Notes under the pieces: model-generated
What the model saw: the letters and a program-made list of their open reading frames with translations, nothing else
Told to the model about the DNA's origin: nothing
Databases searched by the model: none
Position numbers and translations under genes: made by a program
Shown here: positions 9,147 through 17,921 of the stretch, one piece after another
Layout of the letters: the number at the start of each line of letters is the position of its first letter
How positions within the stretch are numbered: the first letter of the stretch is position 1
Source of the DNA: Thermodesulfobacteriota bacterium
GTDB taxonomy: Bacteria; Desulfobacterota; WTBG01; CAIYCZ01; CAIRTM01
Length of the DNA stretch: 36,854 bases
Assembly: GCA_026415325.1 (NCBI GenBank)
Contig: JAOAHH010000130.1
Location: forward strand, 40,001 to 76,854
Direction: 5' to 3'

Positions 9147-9605
9147 CTATGTTCCGTTATCTATGCGTGGAAGTATTTTTTCTTCAATATTTGAAAGAAT
9201 CCGACGAAGCATGGTGTTCAATGCTGTAATGTCCTCTTGTGTAAAATTATTAGTTATGTCTTTTCCGGCGTCCATCTGCATACTCATAAGATTTTCTTTG
9301 ATTTCCCATGCATGTGGCGTTAAGTAAACCTGAATGACACGTCGATCACGCATGCTTCGCTTGCGTATAACAAGTTTCTTTTTTTCCATACGATCAATAA
9401 TACCAGTAATGGTAGGGCCATCCCGTGAGAGCCGTCGCCCGAGTTCGCTGAGAACTATACCGTCTTCATTCCACAATGTCATCAATACCTCAAATTGTGG
9501 CGGTGTAATATCGTATTTCTTCATTTGAGATTCAAAAAACCGCCGCATATATCGATGGATAACCCCGATAAGTTCATTAACCGTTTTAAATGTTGCCGTA
9601 TCCAT
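9147..9605 (-). CDS. MarR family transcriptional regulator
   Basis: Winged-helix dimeric repressor, 152 residues from the ATG at 9605. The core shows ITPPQFEVLMTLW, the recognition region LSELGRRLSRDGPTITGIIDRME, and the wing KRSMRDRRVIQVYLT with the conserved DRR. The C-terminal helix is for dimerisation. An in-frame GTG at 9620 is possible but has no ribosome site. It starts 34 bases after the tolC stop and ends in a terminator, so tolC-marR form one operon. By family habit it should repress its own operon and respond to a small hydrophobic or phenolic ligand. A palindrome on the operon promoter is the likely target. Confidence 0.92.
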   Translation of the reverse strand: MDTATFKTVNELIGVIHRYMRRFFESQMKKYDITPPQFEVLMTLWNEDGIVLSELGRRLSRDGPTITGIIDRMEKKKLVIRKRSMRDRRVIQVYLTPHAWEIKENLMSMQMDAGKDITNNFTQEDITALNTMLRRILSNIEEKILPRIDNGT

Positions 9606-9638
9606 TTGTTCCGATTCCACCCGTTATATCACGTTAGT

Positions 9639-11267
9639 TTAGTTACTACCTGCATCCAACATGAGCCCTTTTTCTTCGAGCAGCGTTCCCTGCACGCGGA
9701 AAAGATTTGCGAGCGCTTTGTTATACGAGGTTTCTGCAAAAGCAAGCGTACTCTCCGCTTTTGCGAGGTCCTCTTGAAATTCGAGCACGTCATGGGCTGT
9801 CGACATTCCTACATTATACTTTTTTTCTTCTGCCTTGAGTTTTTCCTGAGCAAGCCGAAGTGATGCTGTTGCACTTTCAATAAGCTGATGACTTGTTTGG
9901 ACATTCCGTACAGCGTCACGCACTTCATTTATGATCTGGTTCTCCATATTTTTCAGACCGGTCACTGCCTGCGCTGATTGCAGCTTTGCCTTGGCATACT
10001 GGCTTCGTGCTGTTCGGTTTTCCAATGGAAATTCTATTTTTATTCCAATAAGGTAACTGTAAAAATCTCCGTTATCCATATAATCATACACTTTATCCCA
10101 GTGGCCTTTCCATGGGCTTTTTGTCCCTTGATAGAGTAAACCAAAAGCACCTGCCGTGCTTGCAGGCCGTCCGGCAATACCACTTGTACCGAGAGAGCCA
10201 ACAAGATCGATTCTTGGGAGTGTTTGATTTTTTGAATACTTAACCTGAACATCGGCAGCCTTTATATTAAGTTTTGCCTCAGCAAAATCTGGGCGTTTTT
10301 CAAATGCTGTTTGTATGCAATTCGCCATATCAGGGGCGCGCTGCTCGATTGCCGGTTTATCGGTAGGAATTAATGTAATATCCCAGTAACGCTGGTTATC
10401 ATATAAATTTAAAGCCGTTTTTAATTTGTCCTCTGCTTCTTTAACAGCAGCCCGTGCAACAATTACTTCCTGTGTTCTGAGTGCTACCTCTGCCTCTGCT
10501 TGGTAAATTTCTATTGGTGCAAGAGTCCCAGCATCAATACGTATTTTAAATTCCCGTCGAAGGTTTTCGGCACGCTGCAATGATTTCTCTTTGCTTGCAC
10601 GATCTTGGATGGCAAAATAAAGATCCCAATACGCAGCCTCAACTTGATACAGGATATCCATAACTTTCTTCTTAAATTCCTGCTGCGACATCTCAAAGTT
10701 AAGACTCGCGATTCGTATCATGCTTTCACCGATTGAGATTCCGAAATCCTTTAAGAGTGGCTGGGTAATCGATGCAATGAGTTCCCCCTTATATTGCGGC
10801 TTGAGCCCCTGAAACAACACATCGGTCATAAATTCTTCATGTGTCAATTTGAGTTCAGCCTGAGTTCCCGGAGTGAATTTTTTTTGGAGTCTTGTGTCAA
10901 GCGTATAGCGCTCTTGCATAACCGTGGGGCTTGAGCTACTGCCCAGCGCACTCCCTACTTGTGTAACGCTCCGATTTTTACTCCACTGACCTGAGAACAG
11001 AGTATCATATTTCCCTTTTTCACGCATAATTTCAGTTTCATCGATATCCTTTTTTAATCCTTCAAATTTAATACTCAGATTGTTTTTGAGCGCCAAAAGC
11101 AGCGCGCTCTTCAAAGGAATGCTAACCTGATTGTTGTTATCAATGAGCAATGTTTCATCCGTGCGGTTATCTGTTTTGTTATCGTGTGCGTTTGCTGGCA
11201 CGGCAAATATGCCTTTCAAAAAAAAGAGCGTGATAATACCAAAAAAAATGCATGATATTCTTTTCAT
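9639..11267 (-). CDS. TolC family outer membrane efflux protein
   Basis: 542-residue outer-membrane channel protein. The ATG at 11267, after GGGG, opens a signal peptide (MKRISCIFFGIITLFFLKG with cleavage near PANAHD). Two OEP repeats follow: long coiled helices such as QVEAAYWDLYFAIQDRASKEKSLQRAE and a matching second half ending GTLLEEKG. Members span the outer membrane as trimers and dock to RND, ABC or MFS exporters. No pump or adaptor gene lies next to it; only marR follows. The partner must be elsewhere. A longer reading from 11324 would place the signal internally and is rejected. Confidence 0.93.
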   Translation of the reverse strand: MKRISCIFFGIITLFFLKGIFAVPANAHDNKTDNRTDETLLIDNNNQVSIPLKSALLLALKNNLSIKFEGLKKDIDETEIMREKGKYDTLFSGQWSKNRSVTQVGSALGSSSSPTVMQERYTLDTRLQKKFTPGTQAELKLTHEEFMTDVLFQGLKPQYKGELIASITQPLLKDFGISIGESMIRIASLNFEMSQQEFKKKVMDILYQVEAAYWDLYFAIQDRASKEKSLQRAENLRREFKIRIDAGTLAPIEIYQAEAEVALRTQEVIVARAAVKEAEDKLKTALNLYDNQRYWDITLIPTDKPAIEQRAPDMANCIQTAFEKRPDFAEAKLNIKAADVQVKYSKNQTLPRIDLVGSLGTSGIAGRPASTAGAFGLLYQGTKSPWKGHWDKVYDYMDNGDFYSYLIGIKIEFPLENRTARSQYAKAKLQSAQAVTGLKNMENQIINEVRDAVRNVQTSHQLIESATASLRLAQEKLKAEEKKYNVGMSTAHDVLEFQEDLAKAESTLAFAETSYNKALANLFRVQGTLLEEKGLMLDAGSN

Positions 11268-11284
11268 AACTGCCCCTTTTGTTA

Positions 11285-11305
11285 GTATGCTATTTGATAG
11301 TATAC
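11285..11305 (-). promoter_or_regulatory. palindromic candidate MarR operator
   Basis: GTATGCTAT-TTG-ATAGTATAC: two 9-base arms matching at 8 positions around a 3-base centre. It overlaps the -10 of the tolC-marR promoter, a typical place for MarR self-repression. Confidence 0.55.
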
Positions 11306-11325
11306 AAAAACTTTTAATATGCAAC
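11294..11325 (-). promoter_or_regulatory. promoter of tolC-marR
   Basis: Minus strand: TTGCAT, a 16-base spacer, then TACTAT, some 30 bases before the tolC start. The -10 falls inside the palindrome at 11285-11305. Confidence 0.5.
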
Positions 11326-11577
11326 CCTTTTTTTGGTCGTTAATAATTAGTGCTTCTCCTATCCCGCTTTCGTATAAACATTTTTGCATATATCCTGCAT
11401 ATTATTCTTTATGCCTTGTCTTGATGCCTTGCAGAATTATTTTTATAATACTGGAACCGTTAAATCTTTAAAAGAATTTTATGAGCTATAAAACGATTTA
11501 TTAAAATTCTCTTTTTCTCAAAACGTTCATGTTGTCTATAAAATGCTAACTGAATCGATTCTCCTGGAGCATTTATT

Positions 11578-12195
11578 ATGTATATGTGCAGACATATTAC
11601 AATATCCCTTGTTTTTTCTTTTATTATCGCTCCTTCACTTTTCGCATATAGCACCCTAATTCCTTATGAAGATTCAGAAACATTGCTATGGGGATATAAA
11701 GACACACTCGGTCGTATCGTTATCCCGCCGAAATATCATATTGCCGGACCGTTTTCGCTTGAAGGCATTGCAACGGTCTCAGATCATTCCGGTTGGCAAT
11801 ACATTGATAAAACAGGGAAGCCCCTTGTGCGATTCATGTTGTCTAACCGAAGATCTGCTCTTTTTTCCGACAGTGCATTTCTCATAAAGCACGGATTAAT
11901 GCTTTCAGAGCGTGATAAAAATCTATCCCTCCCCTATTCAAGAATTCATTTATTATTTGATGCCTATTCACATAACGTGTATATGATTCCCCGACACAAT
12001 ATCGATGATAGTGATATTAATCATAAAAATTCTGACGCGCAACCTTCTGCTAATTTCAGCAATCGCAGCATATTTACCATCCATGGTACGCTTATGCTTT
12101 CCCCCCATTATGAAAAGATGGAAACTTACCGAAAGGACGCGCCCCGATCATTGTTTGACGACCGCTGGTTTCTTCTTATCCGTAAGGGATGGTAA
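11578..12195 (+). CDS. secreted WG-repeat protein
   Basis: 205-residue protein with a signal peptide (ITISLVFSFIIAPSLFAYS). Residues about 35-85 hold WG-type beta repeats: LWGYKDTLGRIVIPPKY, then GPFSLEGIATVSDHSGWQYIDKTGKPLV. These match the WG_containing_repeat pattern in which Trp-Gly/Tyr-Ile turns alternate with VIPPKY. The second half shows no known domain. The role is unknown; the repeats usually mediate binding. It stands alone between the tolC promoter and the ars promoter. A purine-poor leader gives only a weak ribosome site, so the start is tentative. Confidence 0.7.
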   Translation: MYMCRHITISLVFSFIIAPSLFAYSTLIPYEDSETLLWGYKDTLGRIVIPPKYHIAGPFSLEGIATVSDHSGWQYIDKTGKPLVRFMLSNRRSALFSDSAFLIKHGLMLSERDKNLSLPYSRIHLLFDAYSHNVYMIPRHNIDDSDINHKNSDAQPSANFSNRSIFTIHGTLMLSPHYEKMETYRKDAPRSLFDDRWFLLIRKGW

Positions 12196-12271
12196 TAAAT
12201 TATCAGCCCAAGCAGGTTTATTGATATAGAGAAACAGTACTGATGCTGATTGCTATTTTTTTACTTATTTC

Positions 12272-12300
12272 TTGACACATATTACTTAGATTTGTAATTA
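12272..12300 (+). promoter_or_regulatory. ars operon promoter
   Basis: TTGACA (12272-12277), a 17-base spacer, then TAATTA (12295-12300). An imperfect palindrome ATTTGTAA/TTATAAAT (12290-12305) covers the -10. It lies about 50 bases before arsR. Confidence 0.65.
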
Positions 12301-12316
12301 TAAATAGCCAATTAGC

Positions 12317-12337
12317 AATATATCAATATATCAATAT
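12317..12337 (+). promoter_or_regulatory. tandem repeat, candidate ArsR operator
   Basis: Two exact copies of AATATATC plus a partial third (AATAT) lie between the promoter and the arsR start. ArsR sites are often A/T-rich and near the start of transcription. Binding is inferred. Confidence 0.4.
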
Positions 12338-12349
12338 TTTTAACTTGCC

Positions 12350-12712
12350 ATGCGCGAACTTGTCAAAGTCTTCAAAGCACTGTCAGACAAAAATCGTTTG
12401 CGAATTTTGAAAATGTTGCAAAGCAAAAAGATGTGTGTTTGCGAACTTGCAGCAGCTCTGGGCATAACGCAGCCAAGCGTTTCAAAACACCTTAGCATTT
12501 TGAAAGAAGCTGGGCTGGTGCATGATACCCGTGACGGTCAATGGATAGACTACACACTTTTCGTCGATTCTGACAACCAATATGCACAGATCATATTGTG
12601 TCATCTCCACGATTGGATCAACGATGATCAATGTATCAAAAAGGACATGTCGAAGATTAAGACACTGTCAAGAGAGAAGATTTGCAAAAAAAACGTGATG
12701 CGTGGATCGTGA
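12350..12712 (+). CDS. arsR: ArsR family arsenite-responsive repressor
   Basis: 120-residue winged-helix repressor. Residues 1-22 show the family start VFKALSDKNRLRILKML. CVC at residues 29-31 (KKMCVCELAAAL) matches the As(III)-binding pair of classical ArsR (ELCVCDL). The recognition helix TQPSVSKHLSILKEAGLV follows, then the wing DGQWIDYTL. Binding of As(III) or Sb(III) should release DNA and open the operon. No Shine-Dalgarno precedes the ATG (TTTTTAACTTGCC), so translation may be weak. A small hairpin follows before acr3. It heads the arsenic island. Confidence 0.95.
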   Translation: MRELVKVFKALSDKNRLRILKMLQSKKMCVCELAAALGITQPSVSKHLSILKEAGLVHDTRDGQWIDYTLFVDSDNQYAQIILCHLHDWINDDQCIKKDMSKIKTLSREKICKKNVMRGS

Positions 12713-12727
12713 CCTGTGATTTGAATT

Positions 12728-12753
12728 TAATGCTTCTGCTGCATTATTTTTTT
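12728..12753 (+). terminator. weak hairpin between arsR and acr3, possible attenuator
   Basis: TAATGC (12728-12733), a 7-base loop, GCATTA (12741-12746), then seven T residues. The stem is short and A/T-rich, so it would stop only part of transcription. That could set the arsR to efflux ratio. Confidence 0.4.
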
Positions 12754-12790
12754 GAAGTTATTCATGAACCTTTTCGCTGAGGAGAATGCG

Positions 12791-13855
12791 ATGACCGATC
12801 ACATTGCCAAAAAATTATCTTTTCTTGACCGTTATCTTACGCTGTGGATATTTTTGGCGATGTTCATCGGCGTGGGATGGGGGTATGTTTTCCCGGGCAT
12901 TGCCGGATTCTGGAAGCGGTTTGAGTCCGGCACCACAAATATCCCCATTGCCATCGGCCTCATCCTTATGATGTACCCGCCGCTTGCCAAGGTTAAATAC
13001 GAAGAACTCAGCGAGGTATTCCGCAACTATAGAGTGCTCGGCCTGTCACTTGTCCAAAACTGGATCATCGGTCCGTTTCTTATGTTCGTTCTGGCGATCA
13101 TATTTCTTCGCGCCTACCCGACCTACATGCAGGGGCTTATCATGATCGGACTCGCCCGCTGCATTGCCATGGTCATTGTCTGGAACGAGCTTGCCAAAGG
13201 CGACACTGAGTACTGTGCGGGACTTGTTGCTTTCAATTCTATATTTCAAGTGCTCTTTTTTTCAATATACGCGTGGATTTTTATCACTGTACTGCCGCCT
13301 CTGCTTGGACTCAAAGGTGTCGAGGTCAATATAACGATCGGACAGATAGCGAAAAGCGTTTTTATTTATCTCGGCATTCCGTTTATCGCCGGCATCATTA
13401 CGCGCTTTGCCCTCATCAACATAAAGGATAAGAAATGGTATCATGAACGATTTATACCAAAGATCAGCCCAATCACCCTCATCGCACTTCTTTTCACGAT
13501 TCTGGTCATGTTTTCTCTCAAGGGCGAACTAATCGTCAAGATACCGATTGATGTTGTGCGTATTGCCGTGCCGCTGCTCATTTATTTTGTGGTTATGTTT
13601 TTGGTTTCATTTTTTCTCAGCAAAAAGGCGGGCGCAACCTACGGCCAGAGTGCGACTCTATCCTTTACCGCAGCGTCAAATAATTTTGAGCTTGCCATTG
13701 CCGTTGCCGTGGCCGTGTTCGGTATCAATTCAGGTCAGGCCTTTGCAGCGGTGATCGGACCGCTAGTCGAGGTTCCGGTGCTCATCAGCCTTGTCAATGT
13801 TGCGCTGAAGTTCAGAGAAAAATATTTTCATGTGCAAGATGGTGCAGCTCAATGA
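12791..13855 (+). CDS. acr3: arsenite efflux transporter, ACR3 family
   Basis: 354-residue inner-membrane As(III) exporter with about ten hydrophobic segments. The key motif [13 protein letters not shown] (Cys124) carries the cysteine known to be needed for arsenite transport in ACR3 proteins. Other matches are [12 protein letters not shown] and the C-terminal [18 protein letters not shown]. The ATG at 12791 follows GAGGAG and is preferred over in-frame TTG/ATG codons at 12752-12764. The stop overlaps the next ATG by four bases (ATGA), giving tight coupling to the cytochrome gene. Confidence 0.96.
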   Translation: MTDHIAKKLSFLDRYLTLWIFLAMFIGVGWGYVFPGIAGFWKRFESGTTNIPIAIGLILMMYPPLAKVKYEELSEVFRNYRVLGLSLVQNWIIGPFLMFVLAIIFLRAYPTYMQGLIMIGLARCIAMVIVWNELAKGDTEYCAGLVAFNSIFQVLFFSIYAWIFITVLPPLLGLKGVEVNITIGQIAKSVFIYLGIPFIAGIITRFALINIKDKKWYHERFIPKISPITLIALLFTILVMFSLKGELIVKIPIDVVRIAVPLLIYFVVMFLVSFFLSKKAGATYGQSATLSFTAASNNFELAIAVAVAVFGINSGQAFAAVIGPLVEVPVLISLVNVALKFREKYFHVQDGAAQ

Positions 13856-14622
13856 TTAACAAAGGAAATATAACGCGCAGAAAATTTATTGGAACAGGGA
13901 TAACTGTGGCAGCAACTGCTACAGTAATTACAGGGTGTCGCATGATTCAAAAAAACCGCCATCCCGTTTCTTCACCTGCACAGCCCTGGCCTTATCCTGA
14001 GTTCGATGTGGAACAAGTACGCAGGCGTGGGTATGAATTTAATTATGAAAAAGCCTGCATGTACGGAGTTATTAAAGCAATAGCTGCCTCCGCTGCAGTG
14101 CAATATCCATATCCATGGAACACACTGCCACTTGATGCCTTTTATTATGGACGGGGAGGTGCTTATTCGTGGGGAACTCTGTGCGGTACGTTAAATGGCG
14201 GCTTGTTTGTATTGACATTGGTACTTGGTGATTGTCCAGACGCAGCCGATGATTTGATGACATGGTATATAAAAACGCCTCTTCCCACACTGTACCATGA
14301 TGCATACTGCCGTTTTCGCAATCAGCCGCGGTCGGTTGCAGGATCACCGCTGTGTCACCAGTCTATCGGATCGTGGATAAAGGTCTCGGGCAAAGGGATA
14401 CACACACCTGAATGCTTTGAGCGCTGTGCAAAGTTGACGGGTGATACTGCTGCATATGTGGCTTCAATTCTCAACCGCATCAAAAAAGGAGATTATAAGC
14501 CTGCAAATCCTCTCCCCGAGGAGGTACATGACTGCCTCGGTTGTCACTTCGGCCAAAGAGCAGTCAAGGATGATACTATAACCAAAATGCAGTGCCTTGA
14601 TTGTCATGAAGTTCATCGCTAA
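13852..14622 (+). CDS. Tat-exported split-Soret-type dihaem cytochrome in ars operon
   Basis: 256-residue exported redox protein. The N-terminus has a twin-arginine signal (TRRKFIGTG, Arg9-Arg10) that ends in a lipobox-like VITGC (Cys29), so it may be a Tat lipoprotein. The body shows [11 protein letters not shown] and further conserved-looking cysteines (PLCHQS, PECFERC). Two haem c sites close the protein: CLGCH (228-232) and CLDCH (248-252). This layout resembles split-Soret cytochrome c of sulfate reducers and related C_GCAxxG_C_C-type proteins. Its start overlaps acr3, so it belongs to the ars operon. A periplasmic role, perhaps electron transfer linked to arsenic redox change, is inference only. 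Confidence 0.75.
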   Translation: MINKGNITRRKFIGTGITVAATATVITGCRMIQKNRHPVSSPAQPWPYPEFDVEQVRRRGYEFNYEKACMYGVIKAIAASAAVQYPYPWNTLPLDAFYYGRGGAYSWGTLCGTLNGGLFVLTLVLGDCPDAADDLMTWYIKTPLPTLYHDAYCRFRNQPRSVAGSPLCHQSIGSWIKVSGKGIHTPECFERCAKLTGDTAAYVASILNRIKKGDYKPANPLPEEVHDCLGCHFGQRAVKDDTITKMQCLDCHEVHR

Positions 14623-14682
14623 TAAATGCTCTCTGCTTGTTAAAGCAGCTGCTCTTCAAACACAATGTAAGGGAAAATAGAA

Positions 14683-15501
14683 ATGAACGCCACAGACAGA
14701 ATCAAAGACATCGTTAAAGAAAAATACGGGGAAATTGCCAATACATCAGGTATGCACTGCTCATGTTCCTGCTGCTCAGGCGAATCGGCATCCGATCTCT
14801 ATACAACGTTTCACCAAGACTACTCAAAAAAAGACGGCTATGTTAAGGAGGCCGATCTGGGACTTGGTTGCGGAATCCCAACAGACGCAGTGAATTTAAA
14901 ACCGGGCGACACAGTGATTGATCTTGGATCGGGTGCCGGGAATGATGTCTTTATCGCGCGGAGACTTGTGGGAGCAACAGGCAAAGTCATCGGCGTTGAC
15001 ATGACGCAGGCCATGATCGAGAGGGCACGTCAGATTGCTGAAAAACTTGGATATAAAAATGTTGAATTCAGACTGGGAGAAATCGAACAATTGCCTTTTG
15101 ATGATAATACCGCAGATGTCATTATCAGCAATTGCGTCATAAATCTTGTGTCTGACAAGCGTAAGGCCTTTCATGAAATTTTCCGTGTGCTCAAGCCCGG
15201 CGGCAGGTTTGGCATTTCAGACATTGTCGTTACTGGAAAGCTGCCAGAAAAGATTCAATCCGCAGCAGAGATGTATGCCGGCTGCATCGCCGGGGCACTT
15301 ACCAAAGATGATTACATTGCTCTTATTTCGGAATCAGGTTTTACCAATGTCTCAATTAAAAAAGAGAGAATTTACACTATCCCCGACACTATTATGTTGC
15401 AGTATCTTTCACCGCAGGAACTGCAGGATTATAAACAGTCGGGAGTTAGCATTCTTTCAATTACTTTTTACGGAGAGAAGCCTTTACGGGGCCATACATG
15501 A
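14683..15501 (+). CDS. arsM: arsenite S-adenosylmethionine methyltransferase
   Basis: 272-residue cytoplasmic enzyme that methylates As(III) with SAM. SAM motif VIDLGSGAGNDVF lies near residues 78-90. Family cysteines are visible: Cys63 (LGCGIPT), Cys151 (SNCVINL) and Cys201 (YAGCIAGA), the set that binds arsenite. An N-terminal cluster HCSCSCC (25-31) adds extra thiols. AAGGGA precedes the ATG. A small hairpin (CTGCTT/AAGCAG, 14633-14648) lies in the 60-base gap after the cytochrome gene but has no T-run. The stop overlaps arsC by four bases. Confidence 0.95.
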   Translation: MNATDRIKDIVKEKYGEIANTSGMHCSCSCCSGESASDLYTTFHQDYSKKDGYVKEADLGLGCGIPTDAVNLKPGDTVIDLGSGAGNDVFIARRLVGATGKVIGVDMTQAMIERARQIAEKLGYKNVEFRLGEIEQLPFDDNTADVIISNCVINLVSDKRKAFHEIFRVLKPGGRFGISDIVVTGKLPEKIQSAAEMYAGCIAGALTKDDYIALISESGFTNVSIKKERIYTIPDTIMLQYLSPQELQDYKQSGVSILSITFYGEKPLRGHT

Positions 15502-15905
15502 GAAAAAGAGTTCTCTTCCTTTGCACCGGAAACTCCGCCCGCAGCCAGCTTGCAGAAGCGCTCATGCGGCATTATCGCGGGGAAGAGTTCGATGTCTTTT
15601 CAGCCGGGACAGATCCAAAAGGCGTGCATCCTAAAACAATCGAAGTGCTGCAGGAGATAGGGATTGACCCGTCGCCGCTTCGCTCAAAACATATCAATGA
15701 TCTGCCGCTTAAAGAATTTGACTGGATTATCAGCCTCTGCGACAGTGCTGCGCAGAACTGCCCGATCTTTTTAGGAAAAGGCAAAAAGCTACATCATGGT
15801 TTTACTGATCCTGCGGCAGCAGTCGGTACCGATCAGGAAATTTTGGATTCATTTAGAAAAGTCAGAGATGCAATAAAAGCATTCATCCTCTCTTTTAAGG
15901 CCTAA
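15498..15905 (+). CDS. arsC: arsenate reductase, low-molecular-weight phosphatase type
   Basis: 135-residue enzyme that reduces As(V) to As(III). The P-loop FLCTGNSARSQ holds Cys9; the two further cysteines are Cys81 and Cys88 (SLCDSAAQNCP). This matches the triple-cysteine relay of thioredoxin-coupled ArsC (Cys10/82/89 in the staphylococcal enzyme). FTDPAAAVG is also typical. It starts inside the arsM stop (ATGA). The small thioredoxin-like protein downstream might serve it, though general thioredoxin is the usual donor. Confidence 0.95.
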   Translation: MRKRVLFLCTGNSARSQLAEALMRHYRGEEFDVFSAGTDPKGVHPKTIEVLQEIGIDPSPLRSKHINDLPLKEFDWIISLCDSAAQNCPIFLGKGKKLHHGFTDPAAAVGTDQEILDSFRKVRDAIKAFILSFKA

Positions 15906-15907
15906 TC

Positions 15908-17206
15908 GTGGACTGGAAAACCGAATGGAAACCGTTTGCGCTTATTATTGCAACGTTCCTTGCCTGCTTTTATCTGCCAACCGGCACACCTCGGTTTGAT
16001 AACGCGGTAATGGAATCTTTACGCCTTGTCAAATGGTATGCCCGCGAGCATGTCCTGCTGTGCCTCATTCCTGCATTTTTTATTGCCGGGGCCATTTCAG
16101 TGTTCGTCAGCCGGGTATCCGTGATGAAATATCTGGGATCACGAGCTAACCGTGTGCTTGCCTATAGCGTTGCATCAGTCTCGGGCACCGTACTTGCTGT
16201 CTGCTCTTGTACGGTGCTGCCGCTCTTCGGCGGTATATATAAAATGGGCGCCGGACTCGGTCCGGCGATCACTTTTCTTTACTCGGGTCCGGCAATCAAT
16301 GTGCTGGCAATCATTCTCTCTGCCCGCATTCTTGGCCTTGATATCGGCATTGCGCGTGCTGTCGGAGCAATCTCCTTCAGCCTTATCATCGGACTACTGA
16401 TGCATGTTATATTTCGCAGCGAAGAAATCGATAAGGCAAACGCTCAGATGCTCTTGCCCGAATCAGAGGCAAAACGGCCTTTGTGGCAGACAACCCTCTA
16501 TTTTCTTTCTATGTTCGCGATCCTTGTGTTCGCGAACTGGGGCAAGCCAGATACGGCTGGTGGATTTTTTTATTTTATCTTTACAATCAAATGGTATCTA
16601 ACCGGCATTGCCGCCATTGGCCTTGGCGTTATTTTGTGCTTGTGGTTTACTGTCCCATGGTTCACAATGCTCTCTATCTCGGTCCCTACCGCCCTGCTCG
16701 CTTTTCTTTTCCCGCATGAGCCGTTGATTTCCTTTGGAACCGGCATCTTTGGCATCTCAATAATTGCGGCCCGCGATCAAAAGGAACTCGGCGAATGGTT
16801 TGTCGCAACATGGAGTTTCACAAAACAGATAACCCCGCTGCTGCTTGCGGGAGTGCTCGTCGCAGGGATCCTGCTCGGCAGGCCGGGTAATGAAGGCATA
16901 ATCCCACGTGTGTGGATCACTGGTCTTGTGGGCGGTAATTCACTGTGGACGAATTTTTTTGCCTCGGTTGTCGGTGCGTTCATGTATTTCGCAACGCTAA
17001 CTGAAGTTCCGATCGTACAGGGGCTTCTTGGCAGCGGCATGGGCAAAGGCCCTGCATTGGCGCTGCTCCTTGCCGGTCCTGCCCTCTCGCTTCCCAACAT
17101 GCTGGTACTCAACAAAATTATGGGCACTAAAAAAACCGTTGTGTATTGTACGCTTGTTGTCATTATGGCAACATTTAGCGGTATCCTATTTGGCACTTTT
17201 TATTAA
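15908..17206 (+). CDS. ArsP-like permease (DUF318/SO_0444 type)
   Basis: 432-residue inner-membrane permease with about ten hydrophobic helices in two halves. The signature VCSCTVLPLFGGIYKMGAGLG (Cys99, Cys101) with SGPAINVLA is that of the ArsP/DUF318 permeases. ArsP members export trivalent organoarsenicals; close relatives are proposed for metal efflux. Start GTG 15908 follows AAGG at a good distance and two bases after arsC. With arsM upstream, export of methylated or aromatic As(III) is plausible, but the substrate is inferred. Confidence 0.87.
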   Translation: MDWKTEWKPFALIIATFLACFYLPTGTPRFDNAVMESLRLVKWYAREHVLLCLIPAFFIAGAISVFVSRVSVMKYLGSRANRVLAYSVASVSGTVLAVCSCTVLPLFGGIYKMGAGLGPAITFLYSGPAINVLAIILSARILGLDIGIARAVGAISFSLIIGLLMHVIFRSEEIDKANAQMLLPESEAKRPLWQTTLYFLSMFAILVFANWGKPDTAGGFFYFIFTIKWYLTGIAAIGLGVILCLWFTVPWFTMLSISVPTALLAFLFPHEPLISFGTGIFGISIIAARDQKELGEWFVATWSFTKQITPLLLAGVLVAGILLGRPGNEGIIPRVWITGLVGGNSLWTNFFASVVGAFMYFATLTEVPIVQGLLGSGMGKGPALALLLAGPALSLPNMLVLNKIMGTKKTVVYCTLVVIMATFSGILFGTFY

Positions 17207-17218
17207 GGAGGTCTCTCT

Positions 17219-17452
17219 ATGAAAATAGAGATTTTTGGCACTGGATGCCCCAAATGCAAAAAACTTTTTGAAAACACCCAAAAGGCGTTAATCGAGCTCA
17301 ATCTTGCCGCTGAGCTGACAAAGGTAGAGGATATCAACAAAATCATGGAAGCAGGTGTGATGATAACGCCAGCAATCTCTATTGATGGCGAGGTAAAAGC
17401 AGCGGGGAAAGTGCTGAGCGTTGAAGAAATCAAAAAAATAATGAATAGTTGA
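17219..17452 (+). CDS. small thioredoxin-like protein (redox-active disulfide family)
   Basis: 77-residue glutaredoxin-size protein with active site CPKC at residues 10-13 (FGTGCPKCKK) and the cis-proline loop MITPAISIDGEV. This is the redox-active disulfide protein 2 type, commonly found beside ArsP-like permeases. It may act as a metal or arsenic thiol chaperone or reductant. It could correspond to the ArsE partner of ArsF/ArsG downstream, which I cannot confirm. An AAGGAGG ribosome site precedes the ATG. Confidence 0.88.
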   Translation: MKIEIFGTGCPKCKKLFENTQKALIELNLAAELTKVEDINKIMEAGVMITPAISIDGEVKAAGKVLSVEEIKKIMNS

Positions 17453-17464
17453 AGGAGGTTTGCT

Positions 17465-17893
17465 ATGGCTAATGATTGCTGCACAGAGAAAAATATCGTT
17501 GTATTCACCTGTTCAGGTGCTGCCAATGTTGGTCAGGCGGCAAACCAAGCTGCTGTGGAACTACAGCTTGAGGGAACGGCAAAAATGCTTTGTCTTGCCG
17601 GGATTGGCAGCCATAATTCCGGAATGATCGCTTCGGGTAAGGGCGCCGATCGAGTTGTAGGTATTGATGGCTGTCCTGTCGCGTGCACAAAGAAAGCGCT
17701 TGAACACGCTGACGTACCAATAAATGACCATCTGATAGTTACCGAATTGGGGTTTAAAAAACATCCCTACGACGGAAATATTGATCGTGAAGCGGTTGAA
17801 AAAATCAAAACTGAGGTAAAAAGAAAACTTTCCACCCAGCCACTCGCCCCATCATCCGGTAAGGAATCCGGATACACATGTTCGTGCTGCTGA
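17465..17893 (+). CDS. DGC domain putative zinc-binding protein
   Basis: 142-residue cytoplasmic protein of the DGC family, named for the motif seen here as DGCPVACTKKA (Cys70, Cys74). Other cysteines are VFTCSGAANVGQ (Cys16) and MLCLAGIGSH (Cys43). The C-terminus ends in CSCC and the N-terminus has a DCC pair, giving thiol-rich ends that could bind As(III) or metal. DGC genes are often linked to permease/thioredoxin pairs like those upstream. A GAAGGAGG site precedes the ATG. The biochemical role of the family is not established. Confidence 0.85.
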   Translation: MANDCCTEKNIVVFTCSGAANVGQAANQAAVELQLEGTAKMLCLAGIGSHNSGMIASGKGADRVVGIDGCPVACTKKALEHADVPINDHLIVTELGFKKHPYDGNIDREAVEKIKTEVKRKLSTQPLAPSSGKESGYTCSCC

Positions 17894-17921
17894 GCATACA
17901 TTTTTCTGAAGGAGCATGTTC

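Noticed and set aside
14633-14648. Hairpin CTGCTT/AAGCAG as a terminator inside the ars island
   Set aside because: It has no T-run and only six pairs; downstream genes stay in the same direction and tightly packed.
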